Assembly: GCF_003148805.1 (NCBI RefSeq)
Contig: NZ_QGGX01000001.1
Coordinates: forward strand, 355,526 to 419,525
DNA length: 64,000 nt
Reading direction: 5' to 3'
Source: Aminobacter sp. AP02
GTDB lineage: Bacteria > Pseudomonadota > Alphaproteobacteria > Rhizobiales > Rhizobiaceae
Shown here: positions 9,844 to 18,301 of the stretch, piece after piece
How the letters are laid out: each line of letters begins with the position of its first letter
Position numbering within the stretch: position 1 is the stretch's first letter
Notes under the pieces: model-generated
Told to the model about the DNA's origin: nothing
The model's input: only the letters and a program-made list of their open reading frames with translations
Database searches by the model: none
Program-made: the position numbers and the translations under genes

Positions 9844-10140
9844 CTAACTGTCGGCCACCAGTCGCCTTTCGGCAGGAAAATGCCCTGCGATCCAGCTTGT
9901 TGCCTCATGCAGCGTCTCGAACATCCGATGGCAACCACCCAAGCGGCCGTACCCGGTTTCCAAGAACCACCCGCTCTTGACGGAGTATTGTTCCTCGTCG
10001 ACCTGGGTCAGAACGGCTACGAGTTGGTCCGATTTCATTACCAGCAGACCGCTTTCCCCTCCATCGACAGTCGCTAGCTTTACATTCAAAAAGGCAAAAT
10101 CTTTCAGTTCTTCGCCGTGAGGCGACGTTATATTGCTCAT
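9844..10140 (-). CDS. Small hypothetical protein (98 aa)
   Basis: An unrecognised acidic-to-neutral soluble protein with no membrane segment. The ATG at 10140 is preceded by GAGGGG about 8 bases upstream, a good ribosome site. The sequence has a normal protein look, with an internal alternation consistent with an alpha/beta fold and several aromatics (SGWFLETGYGRLGG). It stands alone just outside the IS481 element, with no operon partner. Antisense open frames over the same stretch have no ribosome site. The function is unknown. Confidence 0.6.
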   Translation of the reverse strand: MSNITSPHGEELKDFAFLNVKLATVDGGESGLLVMKSDQLVAVLTQVDEEQYSVKSGWFLETGYGRLGGCHRMFETLHEATSWIAGHFPAERRLVADS

Positions 10141-10548
10141 TCGAGCAGCCCCTCATTCCCCAAGCAGACAAAAACGTGACCTGAAAATACATGCGGTGCT
10201 CACACAATGCGCACAGCTTAGAAAACGCACTCATACACGCGCTGCAATTGTTAGTCGATTATATAAACAGTCGCAAGTAGACCATAGAATCGATCCACCA
10301 CACAGTAAACTGGCCAGATTTGCTGTGGATGGAGAGCTTTTTGGTCCACCCAATTTTTTCCATTGAACAGCATAAGGAACGGGCGTGATCAGCCGGCGGC
10401 ATGCTCAGTCTCCCGCCGACGTAGCAACACGAAGGCATTCCAAGGCTTCCAGCTACGCTGTGGTGACAATTGGAAGCGCAGCCAATCACTGGCCGGCATC
10501 GTCAATCGCAGCCAAGAAGGCAGCCATACCCGCTATTTTGAGGAAACT
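10141..10548. other. Intergenic region, no gene supported
   Basis: A comparatively AT-rich stretch between the small gene at 9844-10140 and the terminator hairpin at 10549. Short frames on both strands lack ribosome sites and recognisable products. The promoter of the 98-residue gene should be in its left part. Confidence 0.45.
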
Positions 10549-10581
10549 GGCCCCGCAAGGCTGTCATAGCCTTGCGGGGCC
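10549..10581 (-). terminator. Strong hairpin downstream of the NarL/LuxR-type regulator
   Basis: A perfect 14-bp stem, GGCCCCGCAAGGCT / AGCCTTGCGGGGCC, with a 5-base loop, starting 27 bp after the regulator's stop codon at 10609. The tail on the minus strand is only mildly T/A-rich (AGTTTCCTCAAAA), so termination is likely but may not be purely intrinsic. Confidence 0.7.
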
Positions 10582-10608
10582 ATGGTGGTGGCCGCTGCTC
10601 AAGCTGAG

Positions 10609-11397
10609 TTAAGCGTCGCCAGGAAACAGGTCATTGAGCTTATAGGCAACCTCGGTACGGTTGGTAGCCTTCAGCTTTTTCATGATGTTTCGAATATGAA
10701 CCTTCACCGTACTCTCGCGCAGCTTGAGCTCATAGGCGATGATCTTGTTGGCCTTGCCGCGACGCAAAGCCTGCACCACTTCGACCTGGCGAAGCGTGAA
10801 CATTCCCGCCAGTGGGCGCGGCTCCTGACTGCCCGAGTCGATGAGGTGGCGCATGGCGAGCAAGCTGCTCGCCGGAATGAAGATGCCACCGGCAATCGCA
10901 AGACCGATCGCTTCCACGCAGACGTCGACCCCTACGGTCGTAGGGATGTAGCCGCGCGCGCCACACTCAAGCGCCTTCATGATCTGCTTGAGTTCATCCG
11001 TATCGGCCAGGATGACCACCGGGACCGACTTGAATTCGGCTGTTATTTGGGAGATTTCGCTGGCTACGTTGGCGTCTGTTATCTTCTTCCCGCCAAGGTT
11101 GAGAAGGATGGCAGCCAGTGACGGATGCAGATCCTTTTGCTTTCGCCATTCCTCGACTGAGGCCAGCGCGGAAACCTCCATGCCAAGGTCATGATAGACC
11201 AGGGCCCTAGCAAGACATTCGCGATCGAGCGCTCTGTTGTCGATGATGAGAAGACGATCGTGAGGATGTTGATCAGCGCCAACTCCATGCCGCGAAACGT
11301 CCACATTGCTCCTAGCACTGGGTAAGTTTGAACTCTTCCCATGCTCTCCGAAACTGGATTCCATAGAAGTACCCGCCCTTTCCGCACATGATTGCAA
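10609..11397 (-). CDS. NarL/LuxR-family response regulator with a degenerate receiver domain
   Basis: A 262-residue protein. The receiver-like domain spans about 47-165 and the LuxR-type helix-turn-helix about 197-258 (TLRQVEVVQALRRGKANKIIAYEL, then VKVHIRNIMKKLKATNRTEV). The phospho-acceptor position in AILLNLGG is Asn100 instead of Asp. The acidic pair is reduced to D53-N54, and the conserved Lys near GYIPTT is replaced. It therefore probably does not respond to phosphorylation, although it should still bind DNA. No histidine kinase is adjacent. The first 45 residues look unstructured, so a later start (Met12, base 11364) is possible. It is a single gene ending in a strong hairpin. The target is unknown. 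Confidence 0.88.
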   Translation of the reverse strand: MQSCAERAGTSMESSFGEHGKSSNLPSARSNVDVSRHGVGADQHPHDRLLIIDNRALDRECLARALVYHDLGMEVSALASVEEWRKQKDLHPSLAAILLNLGGKKITDANVASEISQITAEFKSVPVVILADTDELKQIMKALECGARGYIPTTVGVDVCVEAIGLAIAGGIFIPASSLLAMRHLIDSGSQEPRPLAGMFTLRQVEVVQALRRGKANKIIAYELKLRESTVKVHIRNIMKKLKATNRTEVAYKLNDLFPGDA

Positions 11398-11655
11398 TTG
11401 TTAGCAATCTGTGCACCCCATTTGACTTGAGTAAGCTTGTTTTTTGCCTTTCATACATATTTGGACGCTTGTATTTACCTATAGCGTCTTTGTTGTGCTG
11501 CTCCCGATTCTCGGCCTTCACCCAAATGACCGAACGAGATGCAACGATAACTCAACCAATTCCTTTTTCATTAACATAGATTAATGTAACCTATGGTGGT
11601 GTAGATCATCCTTTTGAAGCATTTGCGTGCATTCGATCGTACGCGGGGGCGCGTC

Positions 11656-12459
11656 TTACAGGGTCGCTGGTCGAGGCGCGGGCGAGTGCCGCGAGCTGGC
11701 ACTTTTCTGCAGAGCGGACGGCCAATTGTACTGCAGGTAGGCCCTATCGAAACCTGCCAGCTTCACCAATTTGGGCCGGCTGAGGAATTCAACCGAGCCT
11801 GCGCGGAACGACACCAACTCTCGTTCGCGCAGCTCGCGCAACGTCCGATTGACGTGGATCTGCGTGAGCCCCAGCGCGTCAGCAAGATCGTGCTGCGTCA
11901 GCGGACAGTCGTAACCGTGGTCTCCCGCCCCCAGTCTTTCTCCCGTTTCGAGCAGATAATGAGCCGTCCGCTCGAGGGCGCTGCGCCGGCAAACACTGGT
12001 CAGCCGCTCGACGGTAATCGCATGTTGGCGCGCGGCAATCCGTGCAAAAAGCACGCTCAATGTCGCATTTTGGTCGAGTACTTTTCTGAAGCTCTGCCCT
12101 GGTATCTCATACAGTGTCACGTCGGACACGCAGCTCAGAGAATTGATGCCACCTCCATCAAATTGGGGGAAGCCAAGTATGTCGCCCCTGAGTGGCGTGT
12201 CGATGATCTGCCTGCTGCCGTTCGAGAGATGGCGGGAGACGCAAGACCATCCAGAAGCGATTATGAAAATCCGTGTATTGCTGTCGCCTTGGTGGCTTAC
12301 AACTGCACCGGCAGGATAATTCCTGGGCGTTGCCTCCAGTAATTCTGCTGTCTTGTCTTCCAATGCAATCGTCACTCCCAGAGGAGATGACTGCATGAAT
12401 GTCAGCAATGTACTATCTGGCATCGATCTTACTACAAACTCACGACATGGTTGATTCAA
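11656..12459 (-). CDS. Crp/Fnr-family transcriptional regulator
   Basis: 267 residues, somewhat longer than the usual 220-240. An N-terminal cyclic-nucleotide-binding-like beta barrel covers about 25-140 (including PAGAVVSHQGDSNTRIFIIASGW and LRGDILGFPQ). A C-terminal Crp-type winged helix covers about 155-235, with recognition segment ADALGLTQIHVNRTLRELR. No Cys cluster for an Fnr-type iron-sulfur centre is apparent, so oxygen sensing by that route is not supported. The start may be Met13, because the first dozen residues align poorly with the family. It stands alone, and the neighbours suggest no specific regulon. Confidence 0.9.
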   Translation of the reverse strand: MNQPCREFVVRSMPDSTLLTFMQSSPLGVTIALEDKTAELLEATPRNYPAGAVVSHQGDSNTRIFIIASGWSCVSRHLSNGSRQIIDTPLRGDILGFPQFDGGGINSLSCVSDVTLYEIPGQSFRKVLDQNATLSVLFARIAARQHAITVERLTSVCRRSALERTAHYLLETGERLGAGDHGYDCPLTQHDLADALGLTQIHVNRTLRELRERELVSFRAGSVEFLSRPKLVKLAGFDRAYLQYNWPSALQKSASSRHSPAPRPATL

Positions 12460-12882
12460 ACATCATGCATTTAGACATGTCTCGAAATGATCTCCCGTAT
12501 TTCACAGCACGCTTACAGCCCAAACGGCTCGTGCTAGGCAAATGGACCCCACAGATACTTAGTATTCATCATCTCATCTGATATCATGCGCAAGTGGATG
12601 TCCATGGCTCTTAAGGGCGGCCCTCATCTACCTCCAATGCGCCATTGACCTTTCGGGCATACAAGCCGGAAACTCGCTTTGCCTGCGTGGAGGCGCGCTT
12701 GCTCATCACGCGGTCTGATTGTGTCATTGCGCACATCAGGATAGGGGAGTCGTTACCCCAGCCCCACCGCCCAGCGGCTCTCCTATCGCGCCTCCTGCAT
12801 GGCAATCGCCAGCACAAATCGCGCAACAACCCACGCAACCAGCACGTGAGTACCGCCCAGGCAGGGTAAGAATGCGAGGCGC
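12460..12882. other. Intergenic region, no gene supported
   Basis: Lies upstream of the Crp/Fnr gene and downstream of the 69-residue gene. A frame on the minus strand ending at 12611 and one on the plus strand at 12645-12869 overlap each other. Neither has a clear ribosome site or a known product, so I call neither. Confidence 0.4.
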
Positions 12883-13092
12883 TTATGCGTGGCCTTGCGG
12901 CCTCGCCAGCCGCAGATCGAAGCTGGCGCTGTCCGCCTTGCCGTTAAAGGCTGCGATCAGCCGCCGCGCCGCAATACTCGCAATGTGCGTACGCGGGAGT
13001 TTGGCCTCTATCCGGCGAGCGGATTCGTAAACTTCCAAAAGAATTGCGTATTGCTTGGGGCCCAGCACATCGTGATCGACCACGTCGCACAT
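12883..13092 (-). CDS. Small hypothetical protein (69 aa) with a strong ribosome site
   Basis: I chose the start at ATG 13092-13090 because AGGAGG lies 7 bases before it; the frame could extend upstream to 13137, but without such a site. The product begins MCDVVDHDVLGPKQYAILLE and is mostly helical, with a basic C-terminus (RLARPQGHA). It resembles the short single-gene helical proteins often seen in rhizobia. No domain is recognised and the function is unknown. Neighbours are not close enough to suggest an operon. Confidence 0.6.
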   Translation of the reverse strand: MCDVVDHDVLGPKQYAILLEVYESARRIEAKLPRTHIASIAARRLIAAFNGKADSASFDLRLARPQGHA

Positions 13093-13488
13093 GTGGTATC
13101 CTCCTCTACGCAAGAGCATCATGCGTCCGCCCGGCACAGCGATGCCCCTAGACCTTCAACGCTAGCAGATCATCGCGCGACATGTAAGCAACGTGGAGGT
13201 GTAAGCGCCAATGCGCTGGCACGGCACCATTGTCGCTGGGTACGCCCGCGCATTGTCCTTTCGTCATAGACAGCGATGCCTATGCGCATTGTTGGCATCT
13301 TCGCGACTACGACGCACGGGTGCCCCCCAAGGCCGAAAGAGGTACCGAACCCACCTTATGGCGTAGGTCTGCGCGTCTCTTGCTATTCCTTAGGATGTCG
13401 GCAGAGAAGTCGGGCAGCTCTGCTGAACCGTGGTGAACCTTATTGCTGACCGTTGCTTGGTTAGTCGACTAGTTTCGCTCCGCTTCTG
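13093..13488. other. Intergenic region, no gene supported
   Basis: Between the 69-residue gene's start and the end of the nadE-like gene. A plus-strand frame at 13230-13436 has no ribosome site and no recognisable product. No terminator-like hairpin stands out after the five-gene operon that ends at 13489. Confidence 0.4.
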
Positions 13489-14487
13489 TCATGCTTCGAC
13501 AAGCAGCGGTTGCTGATGGAGGTAACGCGCTGCCTTGCGCTTGGCTGCGATGTCTTGCCAAATGGCGACCGCCTGTTCATCGCTCAGGGAGGCCGCTTTG
13601 CCAGTGTTGGCAGCGCTCCATCCATTGTTGAGGCCAAAAAGGCACACGTCCATCTGGGCGTAGGGTACGGCGAAGTAGAACTCTTCCTGCGTTTGTGGCA
13701 GCGAATAGGTATCCGTTGTCGGCGGCCTTTGCCGGATTTCCTGTGGTACGCCGAGATAAGCCGCCAATTGATAGACCTGGGACTTGTAAAGATGCGCGAT
13801 CGGCTTGATGTCGGCCGCGCCATCGCCATTCTTGACGAAAAAACCCTGGTCGTATTCCAGCCTATTAGGTGTGCCGATCACCGCATAGTTCAGGCGGTCG
13901 GCGTGGTAATACTCCATCTGCTTGCGCGTACGCTGCTTCATGTTCGTGGCCGCGACGATGCCGAGATAGGCCGGGGCCGGCAGGCGGTGCTTTTCGACCT
14001 TGCCGTCAGGCGAGCGCACGACTAGCGAAGAAATGTTGTAGCCACCTGTTGTCAGCGCATTGGCGAAGACGATTTTCGACGCCCAACCGGGACCGAATTC
14101 CGGCACCACCTGGCGGATGCAGGCATCACGGCGCTCATAGCAGCGCATGGCCTCGAGCGTAGGTCCGATATCCTCGACGACGGCTTCAATGCCGTAAGTG
14201 TCAGCGACCGCGCGGCCGAGCCTCAGGCTCTCTGGATCGGAATCATGCTCAGGCATGAAAACGCAAAACACGTTCGCGGCGCCGAGCGCCCGAACCGCAA
14301 GGGCAGCGCACACGCTGGAATCGATGCCGCCCGACAGGCCAAGCACGAAGCCGCGCCGCTTCAGGCCGTGGCGCACCTGCTCCCGCATTGCCATGGCGAT
14401 TTTGTCGGCTTCGGCCGCGCAATCGATATCGAGCGCGGCCATTGAATACTGGCCGCTTTGCTCTTGTTCGTCGGCAACGCGCATCAT
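13489..14487 (-). CDS. nadE: NAD(+) synthase-like ATP-dependent amide-forming enzyme (ammonia-type)
   Basis: 332 residues with the PP-loop ATP motif LSGGIDSS (51-58) and downstream NAD-synthase features such as AVIGTPNRLEYDQGFFVKNGDGAADIKPIAHLYKSQV. There is no nitrilase-type glutaminase domain, so it would use free ammonia or ammonia from a partner. It is the last gene of the five-gene operon. Its ATG overlaps the ligase stop (ATGA), and GGAGG sits 5 bases before the first of two tandem ATG codons. Housekeeping NAD synthesis is possible. Its position beside an asparagine synthase, a carrier protein and an acyl ligase suggests instead a pathway-specific role, or supply of NAD for it; that is inference. 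Confidence 0.85.
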   Translation of the reverse strand: MMRVADEQEQSGQYSMAALDIDCAAEADKIAMAMREQVRHGLKRRGFVLGLSGGIDSSVCAALAVRALGAANVFCVFMPEHDSDPESLRLGRAVADTYGIEAVVEDIGPTLEAMRCYERRDACIRQVVPEFGPGWASKIVFANALTTGGYNISSLVVRSPDGKVEKHRLPAPAYLGIVAATNMKQRTRKQMEYYHADRLNYAVIGTPNRLEYDQGFFVKNGDGAADIKPIAHLYKSQVYQLAAYLGVPQEIRQRPPTTDTYSLPQTQEEFYFAVPYAQMDVCLFGLNNGWSAANTGKAASLSDEQAVAIWQDIAAKRKAARYLHQQPLLVEA

Positions 14488-16016
14488 TTTTCCTCCATCG
14501 CCGCCAACGCCAGACGCCGGCTGGGCTTTCCACTATCCGTCTTGGGCAGGCTCGAGCGGAATTCCACCGTCTTCGGAACCATGAAATCTTCGAGCCGCCG
14601 GGCGCAAAAGCGCATCACATCGCGCTGTGTAAGGGCCGGATCGGATGGCACGACCAGGGCATGTATCGCCTGGCCCAAGACGGGGTCAGCGATGCCAACC
14701 ACCAGGGCTTCGGCGACGCCCGGGCAATCATGGAGAACCGCCTCTATCTGTAGTGGCGGAACTTTCTCACCCCGCGACTTGATGATGTCGTCCTTGCGGG
14801 CGATGAAATGGAAGAACCCTTGTTTGTCCTGCCTGAAGAGGTCGCCGGTGAACAGCACCTTCTCCCAGGAGTGACGGCCAGGTCGCAGAGCATGAGAAGT
14901 CGCATCCGCGTTCTCCCAGTAACCCTGCATGACATGCGGCCCGCGCACTACCAGTTCGCCTGTCACGCCTGGTTCAGTTGCAACGCCGTCGTCATCCACG
15001 ATGAACAGTTCGGTGCCTGGAATGGCGATGCCGACCGATTCCGGCCGAATGGAAAGCTCATCGGGAGGTAAGTAGGTACAGCGGGCACATTCGGTCTGGC
15101 CGTACATCGAAAAAATTCGTGCTGCCGGAAACAGTACTCGCAGCCGGCTGATATGGTCTAGCGGCAAGGGAGCCGCAGCGCTCGTTATCGTGCGGAGGTC
15201 GGGCAGGGGTTGCTGGCCCAAATCCTTCATCTGAATCAACATCGCAGCCATGGTCGGAACCAGCGGCAGTATCGTCGCTCGTTCGGCGCGCATGACTTCC
15301 ATCACCGCGTAGGGATAGGCGAAGGACTTTTCGAGAATAAGCGTTCCGCCGCTCCGGACAGTCACGATCAGCTGGTAGAACCCGTAGTTGAACGCCAGCG
15401 GCAAGGCGCTGAGGACAACGTCCTCCGGACCGGCATCCAGATAGGTCACGATCGATGAAGCCGCTGCCTCGACATTGCGATGGCTCATCATGACGCCCTT
15501 TGGCTCGCCCGTGGAGCCGGACGTGTAGATCAGCATCGCCAGATCGATGTCGATCCCACCGTGTGCCGGCGGCGTGGCCGCCACTTCAAGGCAGGTCTCG
15601 AAGGATACGGCCTCTCCCATCGCGGCATTGCCAGACACGACCATCAAACCAAGATCTGGCGCGCCACGCGCGGCCTCGTCCGCGGCAGCCTTGAGCCGGG
15701 CAAGCGTCAGAACTGCTCGCGCGCGGCAGTTGCGCACCAAAAAGCCGAGGCGATCAGCCTTCACCGAGGCGTTCACTGGCACCACGACCGCGCCAGCCTT
15801 CAGTACAGCGAAGATCGCGATCACCGCTTCGGGGCAGTTGTCCATGAAAACCAGCACGCGGTCGTCGCGTGCGATGCCCTGGTCGTATAGCGCCGAAGCC
15901 AGGCGGTCCGACCTGTCGTTTAGTTCGGAATAGCTCAGCCTGCGCGCGCCAGCGACAAGCACTGTCTTAGCGGGGTACTTGCGCGCGCTCTCGCGCAGGA
16001 ATTCCTCGACGCGCAT
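14484..16016 (-). CDS. AMP-forming acyl-CoA/acyl-ACP ligase (adenylate-forming enzyme)
   Basis: 510 residues from the ATG at 16016; a longer reading to 16169 is rejected because it would overlap the carrier-protein gene in another frame. Motifs in order are the P-loop TSGSTGEPKG (165-174), YGQTECARC, the FTGDLF...ARKDDIIKSRGEKVPP hinge region, and the C-terminal catalytic Lys in TDSGKPSRR (about 497). It should adenylate a carboxylic acid and pass it to CoA or, given the carrier-protein gene immediately upstream (19 bp), to the phosphopantetheine arm of that protein. Its 3' end overlaps the nadE-like gene. The substrate is unknown. The gene set resembles the acyl-ligase/carrier/amidotransferase group seen with exosortase A loci, but no exosortase is present. 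Confidence 0.92.
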   Translation of the reverse strand: MRVEEFLRESARKYPAKTVLVAGARRLSYSELNDRSDRLASALYDQGIARDDRVLVFMDNCPEAVIAIFAVLKAGAVVVPVNASVKADRLGFLVRNCRARAVLTLARLKAAADEAARGAPDLGLMVVSGNAAMGEAVSFETCLEVAATPPAHGGIDIDLAMLIYTSGSTGEPKGVMMSHRNVEAAASSIVTYLDAGPEDVVLSALPLAFNYGFYQLIVTVRSGGTLILEKSFAYPYAVMEVMRAERATILPLVPTMAAMLIQMKDLGQQPLPDLRTITSAAAPLPLDHISRLRVLFPAARIFSMYGQTECARCTYLPPDELSIRPESVGIAIPGTELFIVDDDGVATEPGVTGELVVRGPHVMQGYWENADATSHALRPGRHSWEKVLFTGDLFRQDKQGFFHFIARKDDIIKSRGEKVPPLQIEAVLHDCPGVAEALVVGIADPVLGQAIHALVVPSDPALTQRDVMRFCARRLEDFMVPKTVEFRSSLPKTDSGKPSRRLALAAMEEK

Positions 16017-16035
16017 GGCCTTGCTCGGATCCCTT

Positions 16036-16308
16036 CTAGTTTGCGGCGGAATTGGACTGGCCGAGGCGGCCACCGACAAAGGAACTGATCCTGGCGATGG
16101 AATCGAGGTTGGCGGGAACAATATCGGAATCGTTGACTGCGATCGCGAAACGCTGCTCCAGGAATGCAACGAGTTCGAGAATTCCGGTCGAGTCGATCAG
16201 ATCGTTTTCGATAAGCGACGTGTCATCGGTGAGCGGGTGATTTTCGTCGCCAAACAGGAAGTTGTCGACGATGAAGGTGCGGATTTCGGCCGTGGAGGGG
16301 TCGGTCAT
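16036..16308 (-). CDS. Acyl carrier protein
   Basis: A 90-residue, acidic, helical protein with the phosphopantetheine site LIDSTGILEL; Ser40 is the expected attachment residue. I chose the start at 16308 (MTDPSTAEIR), because an upstream in-frame ATG at 16374 would lie inside the asparagine synthase gene. It lies 22 bp after the asparagine synthase stop and 19 bp before the ligase, firmly inside the operon. It is not the fatty-acid-synthesis AcpP: the canonical DSLD is DSTG here, and no fab genes are nearby. It probably carries the acyl group activated by the adjacent ligase. Confidence 0.92.
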   Translation of the reverse strand: MTDPSTAEIRTFIVDNFLFGDENHPLTDDTSLIENDLIDSTGILELVAFLEQRFAIAVNDSDIVPANLDSIARISSFVGGRLGQSNSAAN

Positions 16309-16330
16309 GGTTTTGTTTCCAGGGTTCACG

Positions 16331-18277
16331 TCAGGATCGCCGCGTCTTTTGGAACGGCGGCTGTTTACCGGCAAAGCGGTCGACCCAGAGCTGGGTCGAC
16401 AACACGCCGACGAATGCGGCGTTGTCGCGAAAGCCGGCAGCTTGCTTGTTCAGGCATTTTTCCACCAGCTTGCCGCTCGAGCGCGGATTGAACAGACCGG
16501 CATCGGCAAGTGCGGCAGCCGACAGCCGCTCGGCGACATAGCCGCCCTTGCGGGCGAAGGACACGCTCTCAGGTGCTCGGTAGGGCTGCTTGGGGCGCTT
16601 GACGATTGCGTCGGGCACGAGACCCCTTGCCGCTATCTTCAACAGGTGTTTGCCCGAAAGGCCTCTCAGCTTGAACCTTGGTGGAATGCGCGCGGAGAAC
16701 TCCACCAGCCGGGGATCGAGGAATGGGAAGCGGGTCTCGACGCCATGCGCCATCGCCATCCTGTCGCCCTGGCTGGACAGGATGTAGCCTGGCAGAAGCT
16801 GCGTCGTTTCGATGTATTGCGCCTGATGTAGCGGGTGCCATCGGACGAACGCGGCCGGCAGCGTCGAGGCCAGCTCTTCGGCGGCGTCGTAACCGCCTAG
16901 CGTTGCGCGCAGATCATCAGAGAAAAACATCTTGGCCGCTGCGGTGCTGCGCAGCCTCGGCCGGTGCGAAAACAGGGGCTCGTCAGCGGCATCGAGGCCC
17001 GCGCCGAAGAAGGCAGCGAGGTATTCCGGCGTCTGCTGCTGAAGGGCTGGCAGGTACGGATAGAGCTTGCGGAAGAGGTGCGGCCTGATACGCGATCTGG
17101 GCTGGCGGGCGCAGAAGCGCCGCACGCGGGCTTCCGCGAAGAGGTCGTAGCCGGCGAGGATTTCGTCGGCGCCTTCCCCCGTCAGAACCACCTTGATGCC
17201 CTGCTCGCGAACGTGGTCGGCCAGGCGATAAAGGGGGGAGGGCGCGGTTCGCAGAATAGGCTGCTCGGTGCCGCTGACGACCTCCGGAAACAGATCCGCC
17301 GTGTCGCTAGCGCGGAACTGCACCGAGGTGTGAGTTGTGCCGAGCATCTCGACCATCTGCGACTGGTAGACGCTTTCGTCGTAGTCGGCATCGGTGAAGG
17401 TGACCGAGAAGGTGCGCAAGCCCTGCGGCACCTTCTTCGCGGCCATGGCCGCGATCACCGAGGAGTCTATGCCACCCGACAGGTATGAGCCGACCGGAAC
17501 ATCGGCACGCAGCCTAATGCGTGTTGCGTCGTCGAGAAGCGCCCGCAACTCCTCGGCGAGTGCCGCTTCCGAACGATCGTCGCCTGGATCATTGGCATCA
17601 GGAAACTCAAGGTTCCAGTAGGGCCTGCTCGCCGCCTCACCGCCTTCGATCAGCATGATATGGGCGGGCGGCAATTGCGATATGCCGAGGAACGCCGTCC
17701 GGGGCGCGATCGGCGCCCATAGAGTGAAGATCTGGTCGAGCGCGACCGGATCGATCCTCGCGACAAGACCCGGAACCTCCAGCAGCGCCTTTACCTCGGA
17801 GGCGAAGTACAAGGTGCCGTTCTGCCAGCTATGGAACAGTGGCCGCACACCCATCCGATCGCGGGCCAGCATCATGCGTTTGCGGCGCTCGTCCCAGATC
17901 GCGAAGGCGAAATCGCCGTTGAGAAGCGAGACGCAATCCGGGCCCAACTCTTCGTAGAGATGGAGAATGACTTCAGTGTCGGACGACGTCTTGAAAATGC
18001 GCCCGCGTTGCATCATCGCGTCGCGCAGCTCGACGTAGTTGAATATCTCGCCGTTGTAGCTGATATGGACATGCCCATCGGCACTGACCATCGGTTGGTG
18101 CCCGTCGGAGATGCCGACGACCGAAAGGCGCCGGTGTCCAAGGCCGGCGGCTTCGCCGATATACAGGCCGCCGTCATCAGGGCCGCGGTGCCGCAGCGCG
18201 CCCGTCATGTCTCGAAGCAGCGCCTGTGCGTTGTCCGCGCCGAACGCGGGCCCGCAATAGCCGGCTACACCGCACAT
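16331..18277 (-). CDS. asnB: Asparagine synthase (glutamine-hydrolysing) family amidotransferase
   Basis: 648 residues. The protein starts Met-Cys-Gly, so Cys2 is the N-terminal glutaminase nucleophile after Met removal. Class II glutaminase motifs RHRGPDDGG, GHRRLSVVG and SYNGEIFNYVELR follow. The synthetase domain begins near 230 with the PP-loop YLSGGIDSS and continues with VLTGEGADEILAGYDLF. Full-length members transfer glutamine nitrogen to an adenylated carboxylate. In operons with a carrier protein and an acyl ligase such enzymes often amidate a pathway intermediate rather than Asp. It is 24 bp downstream of the GNAT gene and 22 bp upstream of the carrier-protein gene. The family is secure; the substrate is unknown. 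Confidence 0.94.
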   Translation of the reverse strand: MCGVAGYCGPAFGADNAQALLRDMTGALRHRGPDDGGLYIGEAAGLGHRRLSVVGISDGHQPMVSADGHVHISYNGEIFNYVELRDAMMQRGRIFKTSSDTEVILHLYEELGPDCVSLLNGDFAFAIWDERRKRMMLARDRMGVRPLFHSWQNGTLYFASEVKALLEVPGLVARIDPVALDQIFTLWAPIAPRTAFLGISQLPPAHIMLIEGGEAASRPYWNLEFPDANDPGDDRSEAALAEELRALLDDATRIRLRADVPVGSYLSGGIDSSVIAAMAAKKVPQGLRTFSVTFTDADYDESVYQSQMVEMLGTTHTSVQFRASDTADLFPEVVSGTEQPILRTAPSPLYRLADHVREQGIKVVLTGEGADEILAGYDLFAEARVRRFCARQPRSRIRPHLFRKLYPYLPALQQQTPEYLAAFFGAGLDAADEPLFSHRPRLRSTAAAKMFFSDDLRATLGGYDAAEELASTLPAAFVRWHPLHQAQYIETTQLLPGYILSSQGDRMAMAHGVETRFPFLDPRLVEFSARIPPRFKLRGLSGKHLLKIAARGLVPDAIVKRPKQPYRAPESVSFARKGGYVAERLSAAALADAGLFNPRSSGKLVEKCLNKQAAGFRDNAAFVGVLSTQLWVDRFAGKQPPFQKTRRS

Positions 18278-18301
18278 CAGCCTGCAATCCTGGCTGGGTC
18301 G

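Noticed and set aside
12611..12869. Overlapping small open frames on both strands
   Set aside because: No ribosome site or recognisable product on either strand.
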